This document shows, one piece after another, positions 8,801 to 16,358 of a stretch of DNA of 64,000 bases; the stretch's first letter is position 1, and each line of letters opens with the position of its first letter. The translations under genes and the position numbers were made by a program. The notes beneath the pieces are model-generated. The model was given only the letters and a program-made list of their open reading frames with translations, did no database searches and was not told the DNA's origin. Source of the stretch: Lishizhenia tianjinensis (GTDB taxonomy: Bacteria; Bacteroidota; Bacteroidia; Flavobacteriales_D; Crocinitomicaceae); contig NZ_FPAS01000001.1 of assembly GCF_900116425.1 (NCBI RefSeq), positions 434,001-498,000 of the forward strand. The letters are read 5' to 3'.

Positions 8801-9916
8801 ATGAAAAGAATTAGTTTAATAGCTCTGGTCGCCTTATTTCAATTCTTAGCCTTTGGGCAAGTGGAGAAATTAGGACAACCTTGTTACCAAAAAACCTTGG
8901 ATAGACAAGAGGCCATGAAGAAAAGTAAATCAAGGTATGTAAGTTGGGAATGTGGAAGAGATCCGGAGATAGTGGATTGTAACCAAGCCCTGCAGTTGGA
9001 TCCTGAAACCGAAAGGGTGTATACCAATGGGAATACAGACAACTTTTCGACGGGTGGACAATTGTTTACTGGGTATTGTGAATCTTGTCATGACAATGGA
9101 ACCAGAAAGCGTTTGGTGTATTTCGAAGAGGGATTGCAGAATGGAAAGGACACTACGTATTACGAATCTGGATGTCCACAAGTTGTAACCAGTTACACTG
9201 CTGGAAAGGAAAATGGAACATGGACCTATTATTTTGATAGCTCGGGTTATGTTGCATGGGAAATCAATTACCTCAACGAAAAGAAGAACGGTAGAAGCAT
9301 CTATTTTGAACAATATCCAAATGGTAAAGATAGAGAGGGTAGACCAAGGTATACCATAGATACGGTTAAGATAGAGAACTTCGTGGATGGAATATTGCAC
9401 GGAAATAAAAAGGAATTCTACAAGGACTCTAAAATTAAGCGTGATGTGAACTACAAAATGGGAGAGTTACACGGAAGTTTTAAAACCTATGGAGAAGATG
9501 GAACCCTTTTGGAAGACCTCAATTTTGAGGAGGGTAAGAAAGAAGGTGAACAGAAATATTACTACGACAATGGAGCGCCTTTAAGAACGGAGAATTGGAA
9601 GAAGTTTCAAAAAGAAGGGACTTTCACAACCTTCTACATTCAAGGTCATGTTCAAAGTACTGAAGTCTACAAAAAAGGACAAAAAAACGGATGGTTTGAG
9701 GAAAGGTTCCCGGATAATTCAATCAAACGCAGAGCTTTGTATGAAAAAGATGTGTTGATTGAAGAGCACGTTTTTGATAAGTATGGGAATGAAATCAAAA
9801 CCTTTGGGGTAGAACAAGATGAAAATGCGGCCGAAGATGACGCCATGCCTACTGAAAAAGGAAAGAAAAAGAAACGTAAGAAGAAAAAAGAGAAGGAAGT
9901 CAACAAAGAAGAATGA
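8801..9916 (+). CDS. Secreted MORN-repeat (YwqK-like) protein with a lysine-rich tail
   Basis: 371 residues. Residues 1-19 form a signal peptide ending in FAFGQ. The body carries at least seven MORN-variant repeats, each built around a G-x-W/F-x-x-Y/F-x-G pattern such as GTWTYYFDSSGYVAWE and GSFKTYGEDGTLLEDL. This repeat type is often called YwqK antitoxin in databases, but a toxin partner is not evident and the signal peptide argues against an antitoxin role. The C-terminus (about 350-371) is almost pure Lys/Arg/Glu. It is the third gene of the dehydratase-thioesterase operon and is followed by a terminator. Confidence 0.8.
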   Translation: MKRISLIALVALFQFLAFGQVEKLGQPCYQKTLDRQEAMKKSKSRYVSWECGRDPEIVDCNQALQLDPETERVYTNGNTDNFSTGGQLFTGYCESCHDNGTRKRLVYFEEGLQNGKDTTYYESGCPQVVTSYTAGKENGTWTYYFDSSGYVAWEINYLNEKKNGRSIYFEQYPNGKDREGRPRYTIDTVKIENFVDGILHGNKKEFYKDSKIKRDVNYKMGELHGSFKTYGEDGTLLEDLNFEEGKKEGEQKYYYDNGAPLRTENWKKFQKEGTFTTFYIQGHVQSTEVYKKGQKNGWFEERFPDNSIKRRALYEKDVLIEEHVFDKYGNEIKTFGVEQDENAAEDDAMPTEKGKKKKRKKKKEKEVNKEE

Positions 9917-9956
9917 GGATATCCACTAAAGATTCAAGTTCTTCCACCGATGAGCT

Positions 9957-9986
9957 TTAAATTCTCAAATCTTTAAATCTTTAAAT
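9957..9986. repeat. AT-rich repeat arm (TTTAAATCTTTAAAT family)
   Basis: The sequence after the MORN gene contains CTCAAATCTTTAAATCTTTAAAT, which matches the arms of the dispersed repeat family seen at 26.1, 27.9, 34.9 and 35.8 kb. Only one arm is recognisable here, so it is a partial copy or a degenerate one. Confidence 0.45.
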
Positions 9987-9989
9987 AAA

Positions 9990-10025
9990 AAGGAAGTTGT
10001 CTTTAAAGACGGCTTCCTTTTTTTG
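9990..10025 (+). terminator. Rho-independent terminator
   Basis: A 13-bp stem with two T-G wobbles (arms AGGAAGTTGTCTTT and AAAGACGGCTTCCT) is followed by TTTTTTT. It terminates the dehydratase-thioesterase-MORN operon. Confidence 0.85.
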
Positions 10026-10098
10026 TCACCTTTATTTAGAACTATTCAATCTTAAAAAATCTAAGTCCAATGCGCTTTTAAATAAGATTCAAATTTGT

Positions 10099-10106
10099 TA
10101 AATTCG
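10099..10106 (+). promoter_or_regulatory. Possible -7 box TAAATTCG for aconitase
   Basis: TAAATTCG differs from TAnnTTTG at one position and lies 33 nt before the ATG at 10140. No clear -33 TTG is present, so this is tentative. Confidence 0.35.
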
Positions 10107-10139
10107 CACATCTTTAAATTTATAAAGCACAAAAAGACT

Positions 10140-12416
10140 ATGGCGTTTGATATAGACATGATTAAAGCTGTATACGACAGATACCCTGAGCGTATTGCGG
10201 CGGCTCGTAAAGTTGTTAATAAACCATTAACGCTTGCTGAGAAAATTTTATACACTCACCTTTGGGAAGGTGAAGCAACACAAGCATTTGAAAGAGGTAA
10301 CTCTTACGTTGATTTTGCTCCAGATAGAGTAGCTATGCAGGATGCAACAGCGCAAATGGCTTTGTTACAGTTCATGCAAGCAGGAAAAGATAAGGTTGCA
10401 GTGCCTTCAACAGCACACGCAGATCACCTTATCCAAGCCAAGTTAGGTGCTTCTAAAGATTTACAAGAAGGAATCAACAAGAACAACGAGGTATTTAACT
10501 TCTTAAGTTCTGTATGTGATAAATACGGTATCGGTTTCTGGAAACCAGGAGCAGGTATTATTCACCAAGTAGTTTTAGAGAACTACGCATTCCCAGGTGG
10601 AATGATGATAGGTACTGACTCACACACTGTAAATGCCGGAGGTTTAGGTATGGTTGCAGTTGGTGTTGGTGGTGCTGACGCAGTAGACGTAATGGCAGGT
10701 ATGGCTTGGGAGTTGAAGTTTCCAAAACTTATCGGTGTTAAGTTAACTGGTAAATTAAACGGGTGGACTGCCCCTAAAGACGTTATCTTAAAAGTTGCTG
10801 ATATCTTAACAGTAAAAGGTGGTACAGGATGTATCGTTGAATACTTTGGAGATGGAGCAGAATCTATGTCTTGTACAGGTAAAGGTACTATCTGTAACAT
10901 GGGAGCTGAGATTGGAGCTACAACTTCTACTTTCGGTTACGATGATTCAATGAGAAGATACTTAAAGTCTACAGGTAGAGCTGATGTTGTTGAATTAGCT
11001 GACCAAGTAGCAGAGCACTTAACAGGTGATGCTGAAGTTTACGCAAACCCAGAACAATACTTCGATCAAGTTATCGAAATCAATTTAGATACTTTAATGC
11101 CTCACTTAAATGGACCATTTACTCCAGACTTAGCGACTGAAGTAGGATCTATGACAGAGAAGGCAAATGCAAATGGATGGCCATTAGACGTAGAGTGGGG
11201 ATTAATCGGATCTTGTACAAACTCTTCTTACGAGGATTTATCAAGAGCTGCATCTATCGCAAAACAAGCCGTAGATAAAGGATTAGTTACTAAGGCGCAA
11301 TTTGGTATTAACCCAGGATCTGAGCAAGTAAGATTTACAGCAGAAAGAGATGGTTTATTGAAAACTTTCGAAGATTTAGATGCTACTATCTTTACAAATG
11401 CTTGTGGACCATGTATCGGTCAATGGGGAAGATACAGCGATCCTAAGAACGCTCCTAAAAACTCTATCGTTCACTCTTTCAACCGTAACTTCGCGAAGAG
11501 AGCTGATGGTAACCCAAATACACACGCATTCGTTGCATCACCAGAAATGGTTGCAGCAATCGCAATCTCAGGAAGATTGGATTTCAACCCAATTACTGAT
11601 ACTTTAACTAACAAAAACGGAGAGGAAGTAAAATTAGATCCACCACACGGTGACGAGCTTCCAACACAAGGATTCGCTGTAGAAGATAACGGATACCAAG
11701 CGCCAGCAGAAGATGGTTCTAACGTTGAAGTAATCGTTAATCCAGAATCTGAGCGTTTACAATTGTTAACTCCTTTCGATGCATGGGATGGTCAAAACAT
11801 CACAGGTGCGAAGTTGTTAATCAAAGCTGAAGGTAAATGTACAACTGACCACATCTCTATGGCTGGACCATGGTTGAGATACAGAGGTCACTTAGATAAT
11901 ATCTCTAACAACTGTTTAATCGGTGCGGTTAACGCATTCGGTGGTGCTACAAACGAAGTAGTAAACCAATTAACGGGAGATAAAGCAGAAGTTCCTGCAG
12001 CAGCAAGAGCTTACAAAGCAGCTGGAGTTCCTACAGTTGTTGTGGGTGACCACAACTACGGTGAAGGTTCTTCAAGAGAGCACGCGGCAATGGAGCCACG
12101 TCACTTAGGAGTGAGAGCGGTAATCGTTAAATCATTTGCACGTATCCACGAAACAAACTTGAAAAAACAAGGTATGTTAGGATTAACGTTTGCCAATGAA
12201 GCAGATTACGATTTAATCAAGGAGGATGATACTTTCAACTTTACTGATTTAGCAGACTTTGCTCCAGGAAAACAATTGACATTAGAAGTAGCACACGCGG
12301 ATGGATCAACAGATACAATTATGTTGAACCATACTTACAATGCGCAGCAAATTGAATGGTTCAAAGCAGGTTCTGCATTGAACTTAATCAAAGCACAAGC
12401 AGCAGCAAACGCATAA
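10140..12416 (+). CDS. acn: Aconitate hydratase, mitochondrial-type
   Basis: 758 residues. It isomerises citrate to isocitrate in the TCA cycle using a [4Fe-4S] cluster. The cluster cysteines are in GSCTNS and CGPCIGQ; other family segments are [14 protein letters not shown] and, in the swivel domain, [18 protein letters not shown]. Length and motifs fit the mitochondrial-type aconitase common in Bacteroidota. ATG 10140 was chosen: the upstream in-frame TTG at 10095 would overlap the possible promoter and add residues unlike the family. Codon use (GGT, TTA, AAC rich) is that of a highly expressed gene. It stands alone with its own terminator. Confidence 0.97.
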   Translation: MAFDIDMIKAVYDRYPERIAAARKVVNKPLTLAEKILYTHLWEGEATQAFERGNSYVDFAPDRVAMQDATAQMALLQFMQAGKDKVAVPSTAHADHLIQAKLGASKDLQEGINKNNEVFNFLSSVCDKYGIGFWKPGAGIIHQVVLENYAFPGGMMIGTDSHTVNAGGLGMVAVGVGGADAVDVMAGMAWELKFPKLIGVKLTGKLNGWTAPKDVILKVADILTVKGGTGCIVEYFGDGAESMSCTGKGTICNMGAEIGATTSTFGYDDSMRRYLKSTGRADVVELADQVAEHLTGDAEVYANPEQYFDQVIEINLDTLMPHLNGPFTPDLATEVGSMTEKANANGWPLDVEWGLIGSCTNSSYEDLSRAASIAKQAVDKGLVTKAQFGINPGSEQVRFTAERDGLLKTFEDLDATIFTNACGPCIGQWGRYSDPKNAPKNSIVHSFNRNFAKRADGNPNTHAFVASPEMVAAIAISGRLDFNPITDTLTNKNGEEVKLDPPHGDELPTQGFAVEDNGYQAPAEDGSNVEVIVNPESERLQLLTPFDAWDGQNITGAKLLIKAEGKCTTDHISMAGPWLRYRGHLDNISNNCLIGAVNAFGGATNEVVNQLTGDKAEVPAAARAYKAAGVPTVVVGDHNYGEGSSREHAAMEPRHLGVRAVIVKSFARIHETNLKKQGMLGLTFANEADYDLIKEDDTFNFTDLADFAPGKQLTLEVAHADGSTDTIMLNHTYNAQQIEWFKAGSALNLIKAQAAANA

Positions 12417-12439
12417 GCACTTTAGCTTTTTAAAGATGA

Positions 12440-12470
12440 GGGAGGATCAATTTTGGTCCTCCCTTTTTTT
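12440..12470 (+). terminator. Rho-independent terminator of aconitase
   Basis: Stem GGGAGGATC paired with GGTCCTCCC (one wobble), loop AATTTT, then seven T residues, starting 23 nt after the aconitase stop. Confidence 0.92.
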
Positions 12471-12491
12471 ATGTCAAAAATGGCCCGACTA

Positions 12492-12522
12492 TTGCTTTAG
12501 TCGAAAAAGAAACTAATATTTG
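12492..12522 (+). promoter_or_regulatory. Promoter-like TTG-N20-AATATTTG
   Basis: TTG (12492-12494) and AATATTTG (12515-12522) are spaced 20 bp. One mismatch from TAnnTTTG. It lies 16 nt before the barrel-protein ATG. Confidence 0.5.
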
Positions 12523-12538
12523 AATAAATTAAGACATT

Positions 12539-13189
12539 ATGAAAAAAATCTACAGTACCCTTTTACTTTGTGCAGCTTCTTTATTGATGGCATCAAGTGT
12601 TCAAGCACAATCAACTCCTGTTCAAGGAGATATACTCATCAATCCTTATTATGGAGGACCTAATTTTGGGAAAAATCTGTTTTCAGGAGCAGATGTTGCT
12701 ATCAACGGTCAACAAGTTCAAACCGGTAGTGTAAGAACAACAGGTTTGGGACCTTTGGGAATTCGAGGTGGTTACATGATCACAGATAAAGTGTTTTTTG
12801 GATTGGATTTTATTTACAACGGATTTAATGTAGACTACAGTTACACAGATTTTGATGATCAAGGAAATCAACAAGTTTATTTTGGAGAACTTACAATGAA
12901 TAGAATTCGAGTTCATGCAAGATTTAACTTCATGTTTCAAACAAACTCAGAAGTGTTTAAACCTTATTTTGGTGCAGGTCTTGGATACAACGGAAGATTT
13001 ATTTCTATAGTAGATAACGGTCAAGACATTCAGGATGGACAAGTTTCAGGGGTTAACGCAACCTTCCTTCCTGTATCTGCTAGAGTTGCTTTTGGTTCTA
13101 ATTTCTTTGTAACAGATGATATAGCTATTAATGCAGAATTAGGTTTAGGTGGACCATTGGTATCGGGTGGTTTTACTTTCAAATTTTAA
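12539..13189 (+). CDS. Outer membrane beta-barrel protein
   Basis: 216 residues. Signal peptide at 1-23 (LLLCAASLLMASSVQAQ). The mature part has alternating hydrophobic residues typical of 8-stranded barrels, including RIRVHARFNFMFQT, the PYFGAGLGYNGRF turn, and a C-terminal strand GGFTFKF ending in Phe, the usual BAM-recognition residue. It fits the generic porin-family/OmpW-like barrels of Bacteroidota; a transport role is not shown. Single gene between two terminators. Confidence 0.85.
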   Translation: MKKIYSTLLLCAASLLMASSVQAQSTPVQGDILINPYYGGPNFGKNLFSGADVAINGQQVQTGSVRTTGLGPLGIRGGYMITDKVFFGLDFIYNGFNVDYSYTDFDDQGNQQVYFGELTMNRIRVHARFNFMFQTNSEVFKPYFGAGLGYNGRFISIVDNGQDIQDGQVSGVNATFLPVSARVAFGSNFFVTDDIAINAELGLGGPLVSGGFTFKF

Positions 13190-13205
13190 AATATAATTAA
13201 CCACA

Positions 13206-13238
13206 AAAAAAGGCTGTCGATTTCGACAGCCTTTTTTT
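13206..13238. terminator. Bidirectional terminator between convergent genes
   Basis: A perfect 10-bp stem AGGCTGTCGA / TCGACAGCCT (13211-13232) is flanked by A7 on the left and T7 on the right, so it can stop transcription from both the barrel gene (+) and the DUF1456 gene (-). The T-run overlaps the stop codon of the latter. Confidence 0.92.
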
Positions 13239-13704
13239 ATGCTTTCTTCGGACCATATTTTTTATCTAATCCGTAAATGAAGTTTCTTAAAAATTGATCG
13301 TGACATTCTCTATAATGTTTGTGTCCCGGCTTTCTAAAGAGTGCGTTCAATTCTGCTTTTCCTACGTTCAAGCCCACGAGGGTGAACAAATCTAAAATAT
13401 CAGTATCTGTTAAAGCGTAAGCGATTTTCAACTTTTTAAGGATAAGGTTATTGGTTAGTTTTTTTTCCGCAACCGGTAAAGGTCCTTCCTTCTTTCCTCT
13501 TTTGTTGTTGATCACCCCATTTAAAAAGTAAGCCAGGTTTTCATCGTTGATGGCTGCAAATTGCTCATCATCGTCTTTTTTTAACCAATCGCTAACCTCA
13601 CTTCTTGTTACTTCTTTTCCGGCAGAAGCAAAAGTTGCCATCATTTGATCATCTCCGTAGTCGAGTATGTATCTAAGTTTTCTTATGATATCGTTGTTGG
13701 TCAT
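13237..13704 (-). CDS. DUF1456 family protein (YehS-like)
   Basis: 155 residues made of two DUF1456 repeats of about 65 residues. The first begins MTNNDIIRKLRYILDYGDDQ and the second NNLILKKLKIAYALTDTDIL, each with a conserved R/K-x-L-R/K-Y/I-A-L/Y helix and an EV/A-x-W/L-F/L helix. The function of this cytosolic helical family is unknown. Its ATG overlaps the stop of the upstream channel gene by 1 nt (TAATG), which suggests translational coupling. Confidence 0.88.
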   Translation of the reverse strand: MTNNDIIRKLRYILDYGDDQMMATFASAGKEVTRSEVSDWLKKDDDEQFAAINDENLAYFLNGVINNKRGKKEGPLPVAEKKLTNNLILKKLKIAYALTDTDILDLFTLVGLNVGKAELNALFRKPGHKHYRECHDQFLRNFIYGLDKKYGPKKA

Positions 13705-14810
13705 TATTCCTTAATTAAATTGTATTCATTCAAAAGCAACTTCCATTCTAAACTTTCTGTTGCCTTGGTAATTTGTAAAGATATTTTCTTTTTTAGTTCT
13801 GCAGGTATTTCTTTGCGAAAAGCCATGGCGTAAAACTGAGCATTAAAACTAAAGTCAATAAGTTCAAAGCTGTTGGCTTCATCTGTATTGATGACGTGTT
13901 GCAAAATAGGTTGGTCGTAAGCTATATAATCTATCTCTTCGTTTTCAAGGGCTTCGAGCGCTTCCTCAAGGGTCGTATAATAATGCACCTGATTAAAGAA
14001 ATTGTCTTCGAACCATTTTGCGGTTCCAGAATTCTTAACAGTGGCTACATTTTTATTTTTTAAATCTTGGGTAGATGCTATATTGGTACTCATTTCATTG
14101 GTGGTTAAACTAGAGGTAATTCCCGCTGTAAAACCACTGATTATTATAATGGCGGTAAACATCCAGAATAACGCAATAACTCTACCGCCAAGTGTTTTGG
14201 GAGATTTATCACCATATCCCACAGTTGTCATAGTTACAGCACTCCACCAGAAGCCATTCCACAAGCCTTTAATTCCTTCCCCAAATTCCTCATTGTTGTG
14301 TTTGCGTTCAAATAACCAAACGGCAAAGCCAAATATCAAGATAACAAAAGAAAGGGCGCCCAATGCTTTAAAGAAGTTCAAAGAAAAGAAGGATTTGAAA
14401 AACCTCCAACTGCGTTTCCAAGTAGGAATAGATCTTGTTAATAGGGTTGTTTTGGTGGTATAGAAAGGAACAGAAAAATCAAATTTTTCCATGCGTTGAC
14501 TGGTTATGCTCAAGGGCGAAATACAAATGTCTACTTCACCGTTTTCTAAATTGGAGAGAACTTGTTCAAAACTCAAGATTTGTGGTTGTTGGTATAAATC
14601 TATTTCTAGGTTTACTTGTTTCCAAAGCCAAGCACCCGGACCTTGAATATTGTTGTTTTCTACACTCACAAAAGGAGGAGTGATGTGATAGGCAATGTTT
14701 AAGGAGGAATCGGATTGATGATAGGAGCTGTCAGTTTGAGCGAAAGAAATTTTTGATAGAGCAGAAAGCGAAAATACCAAAATCACTATATAGACGAACT
14801 GTTTTGTCAT
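13704..14810 (-). CDS. GluR0-like ligand-gated potassium channel
   Basis: 368 residues. After a signal peptide (1-24) come a first ligand-binding lobe (about 38-125, SBP_bac_3-like, with the ISPLSITSQRMEKFDFSVPF block) and a first membrane helix (147-167). A pore loop follows with TTVGYGD at 195-201, the potassium-channel selectivity filter, then a second membrane helix (212-233) and a second ligand lobe (about 235-345, TVKNSGTAKWF). This order is that of prokaryotic ionotropic glutamate receptors such as GluR0. The ligand is probably an amino acid, by family. The ATG at 14810 was chosen because the -7 box at 14835-14842 overlaps the upstream ATG at 14837. Confidence 0.88.
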   Translation of the reverse strand: MTKQFVYIVILVFSLSALSKISFAQTDSSYHQSDSSLNIAYHITPPFVSVENNNIQGPGAWLWKQVNLEIDLYQQPQILSFEQVLSNLENGEVDICISPLSITSQRMEKFDFSVPFYTTKTTLLTRSIPTWKRSWRFFKSFFSLNFFKALGALSFVILIFGFAVWLFERKHNNEEFGEGIKGLWNGFWWSAVTMTTVGYGDKSPKTLGGRVIALFWMFTAIIIISGFTAGITSSLTTNEMSTNIASTQDLKNKNVATVKNSGTAKWFEDNFFNQVHYYTTLEEALEALENEEIDYIAYDQPILQHVINTDEANSFELIDFSFNAQFYAMAFRKEIPAELKKKISLQITKATESLEWKLLLNEYNLIKE

Positions 14811-14834
14811 ATGCAATTGAACTTTAATGAGGGA

Positions 14835-14842
14835 CAAATATA
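14835..14842 (-). promoter_or_regulatory. -7 box TATATTTG of the channel gene
   Basis: A perfect TAnnTTTG box on the minus strand, 24 nt before the ATG at 14810. A -33 TTG is not evident. Its position rules out the ATG at 14837 as start. Confidence 0.55.
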
Positions 14843-14986
14843 ATGGAAAGCAGGGAGCTTAAAAATGAGGTAATATCTTATCGATATTATGTACCTTAGT
14901 TTTTGTTCTTCTTTTTATGGTCTGAAATGACGTTCAAGCTTTACGATTTCTTAAATTAGCACCCAAAATAATACAATAAAAGGAGA

Positions 14987-16198
14987 ATGACTTACGACGT
15001 AGCTATTATTGGAGGAGGAATTGTTGGAGCAGCAACTTTTTACAAATTGCAAAAGCAAAATCCTGGTTTAAACATCGTTTTGATTGAAAAAGAAAAGCGT
15101 TTTGCAGATCACCAAACGGGTAATAACTCAGGTGTGATTCACTCTGGTTTGTATTATAAGCCGGGTTCTTTGAAAGCAGAGAACTGTGTAAAAGGTAGAC
15201 ACGAATTGGTTGCCTTCGCCAAAGAGCACAACGTTGCCCATGATGTATGTGGTAAAGTGGTTGTAGCTACCAAAGAATCTGAATTGCCTTTCATGGACAA
15301 GATCTTTGAAAACGGTATTGCCAACAATACAGAAGGAATAGAGAAGATTACGGCAGAACAAGTAAAAGACCACGAACCATTTGTAGAGGGTATAGCAGGT
15401 ATCTGGGTACCTTGTACGGGTATTATTGACTTTAGAGGTGCTACCGAAAAAATGGTAGAAATTGCTGAAGGTATGAACGAAGCTTCGAAAGCTATTTTGG
15501 GTGAAGAAGTTATTGCCATTGAAAAAGGTGAGGGGAAAAGTACTGTAGTTTGTGCTTCTACTAAATATGAAGCTAAACATTTGATTTTCTGTGCAGGTCT
15601 ACAAGCCGATAGAATGGCGAAAAAAGATGGGGTTGACTTAAAAGAGAAAGTTGTAGGTTTTAGAGGTGACTACTACGAGTTAACGGATCAAGCGAAACAC
15701 AAAGTAAATAACTTGATTTACCCTGTTCCAAATCCTGACTTTCCTTTCTTAGGTGTACACTTTACACGTATGACAGATGGAGAAATTGAATGTGGACCTA
15801 ACGCCGTGTTTACATTTAAAAGAGAAGGGTACGGTAAAACAGATTTCAGTTTAAAAGATACAGCAGATGCTTTAAGTTATGGTGGAACATGGAAATTGTT
15901 CTTTAATAACATGAAGTTTGGTATAGACGAGTACAGAAGAGCTTTCTCTAAAAAGTTATTCTTAAAAACACTTCAAGGATTGATTCCTTCTTTAACGATG
16001 GATGATATTCGTCCGGGTAGATCTGGAGTAAGAGCTTTGTTATTAGGACAAGACGGTGATACACGTGACGATTTCCGTATAGAATACATGGAAAACTCTA
16101 TACACGTATTGAACGCACCTTCTCCTGCTGCCACGGCATCTTTAGCCATAGGTGGTCAGATTGCAGACAAGGCAGAAAAGCATTTTAATTTGAAGTAG
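14987..16198 (+). CDS. lhgO: L-2-hydroxyglutarate oxidase
   Basis: 403 residues. This FAD enzyme oxidises L-2-hydroxyglutarate to 2-oxoglutarate, a metabolite-repair step linked to the respiratory chain. Visible family features are VAIIGGGIVGAATFYKL (FAD motif), the NNSGVIHSGLYYKPGSLKA block, the KVVGFRGDYYELTDQAK substrate region, and PGRSGVRALLL near the C-terminus. AAAGGAG sits just upstream of the ATG, an unusually good Shine-Dalgarno-like sequence for this phylum. A pair of hairpins follows the stop. Confidence 0.94.
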   Translation: MTYDVAIIGGGIVGAATFYKLQKQNPGLNIVLIEKEKRFADHQTGNNSGVIHSGLYYKPGSLKAENCVKGRHELVAFAKEHNVAHDVCGKVVVATKESELPFMDKIFENGIANNTEGIEKITAEQVKDHEPFVEGIAGIWVPCTGIIDFRGATEKMVEIAEGMNEASKAILGEEVIAIEKGEGKSTVVCASTKYEAKHLIFCAGLQADRMAKKDGVDLKEKVVGFRGDYYELTDQAKHKVNNLIYPVPNPDFPFLGVHFTRMTDGEIECGPNAVFTFKREGYGKTDFSLKDTADALSYGGTWKLFFNNMKFGIDEYRRAFSKKLFLKTLQGLIPSLTMDDIRPGRSGVRALLLGQDGDTRDDFRIEYMENSIHVLNAPSPAATASLAIGGQIADKAEKHFNLK

Positions 16199-16201
16199 AA
16201 A

Positions 16202-16290
16202 AAAATCACCCCTAAAAATTAAAGGGTGTTCTTAATAAAATTAGGTGATTTGTAAAAACACCCCCTTATCAACAAGGGGGTGTTTTTAAT
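16202..16290 (+). terminator. Compound hairpin region ending in a strong terminator
   Basis: The first part holds AAATCACC...TTAGGTGATTT arms (about 11 bp with a 2-nt bulge), which compete with an inner CACCC/GGGTG hairpin. The second part is a long perfect stem, AAAAACACCCCCTT / AAGGGGGTGTTTTT (about 16253-16287), with a T-tract. The second hairpin is a convincing terminator of lhgO. Confidence 0.88.
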
Positions 16291-16307
16291 TTTACGATAA
16301 ATTAATA

Positions 16308-16337
16308 TTGTGTGGAGAACAAAATGGTGTATATTTG
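16308..16337 (+). promoter_or_regulatory. glnN promoter, TTG-N19-TATATTTG
   Basis: TTG at 16308-16310 and a perfect TAnnTTTG at 16330-16337, spaced 19 bp. Transcription would begin near 16342, leaving a leader of about 17 nt before the ATG at 16359. This shows that in-frame codons from 16308 are promoter, not coding sequence. Confidence 0.8.
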
Positions 16338-16358
16338 CCGCAAATTAAATTTTTTCAA

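Noticed and set aside
8801-9916. YwqK toxin-antitoxin locus
   Set aside because: The MORN-repeat protein has a signal peptide and no toxin gene lies beside it.
10095-10139. TTG-started N-terminal extension of aconitase
   Set aside because: It adds 15 residues unlike the family, and the ATG at 10140 fits aconitase length.
14811-14837. Longer N-terminus for the channel protein
   Set aside because: The -7 box at 14835-14842 overlaps the upstream ATG, and the signal peptide begins at Met 14810.
16308-16358. 17-codon N-terminal extension of glnN from a TTG start
   Set aside because: The TTG is the -33 element of the glnN promoter and the -7 box TATATTTG lies inside the extension.
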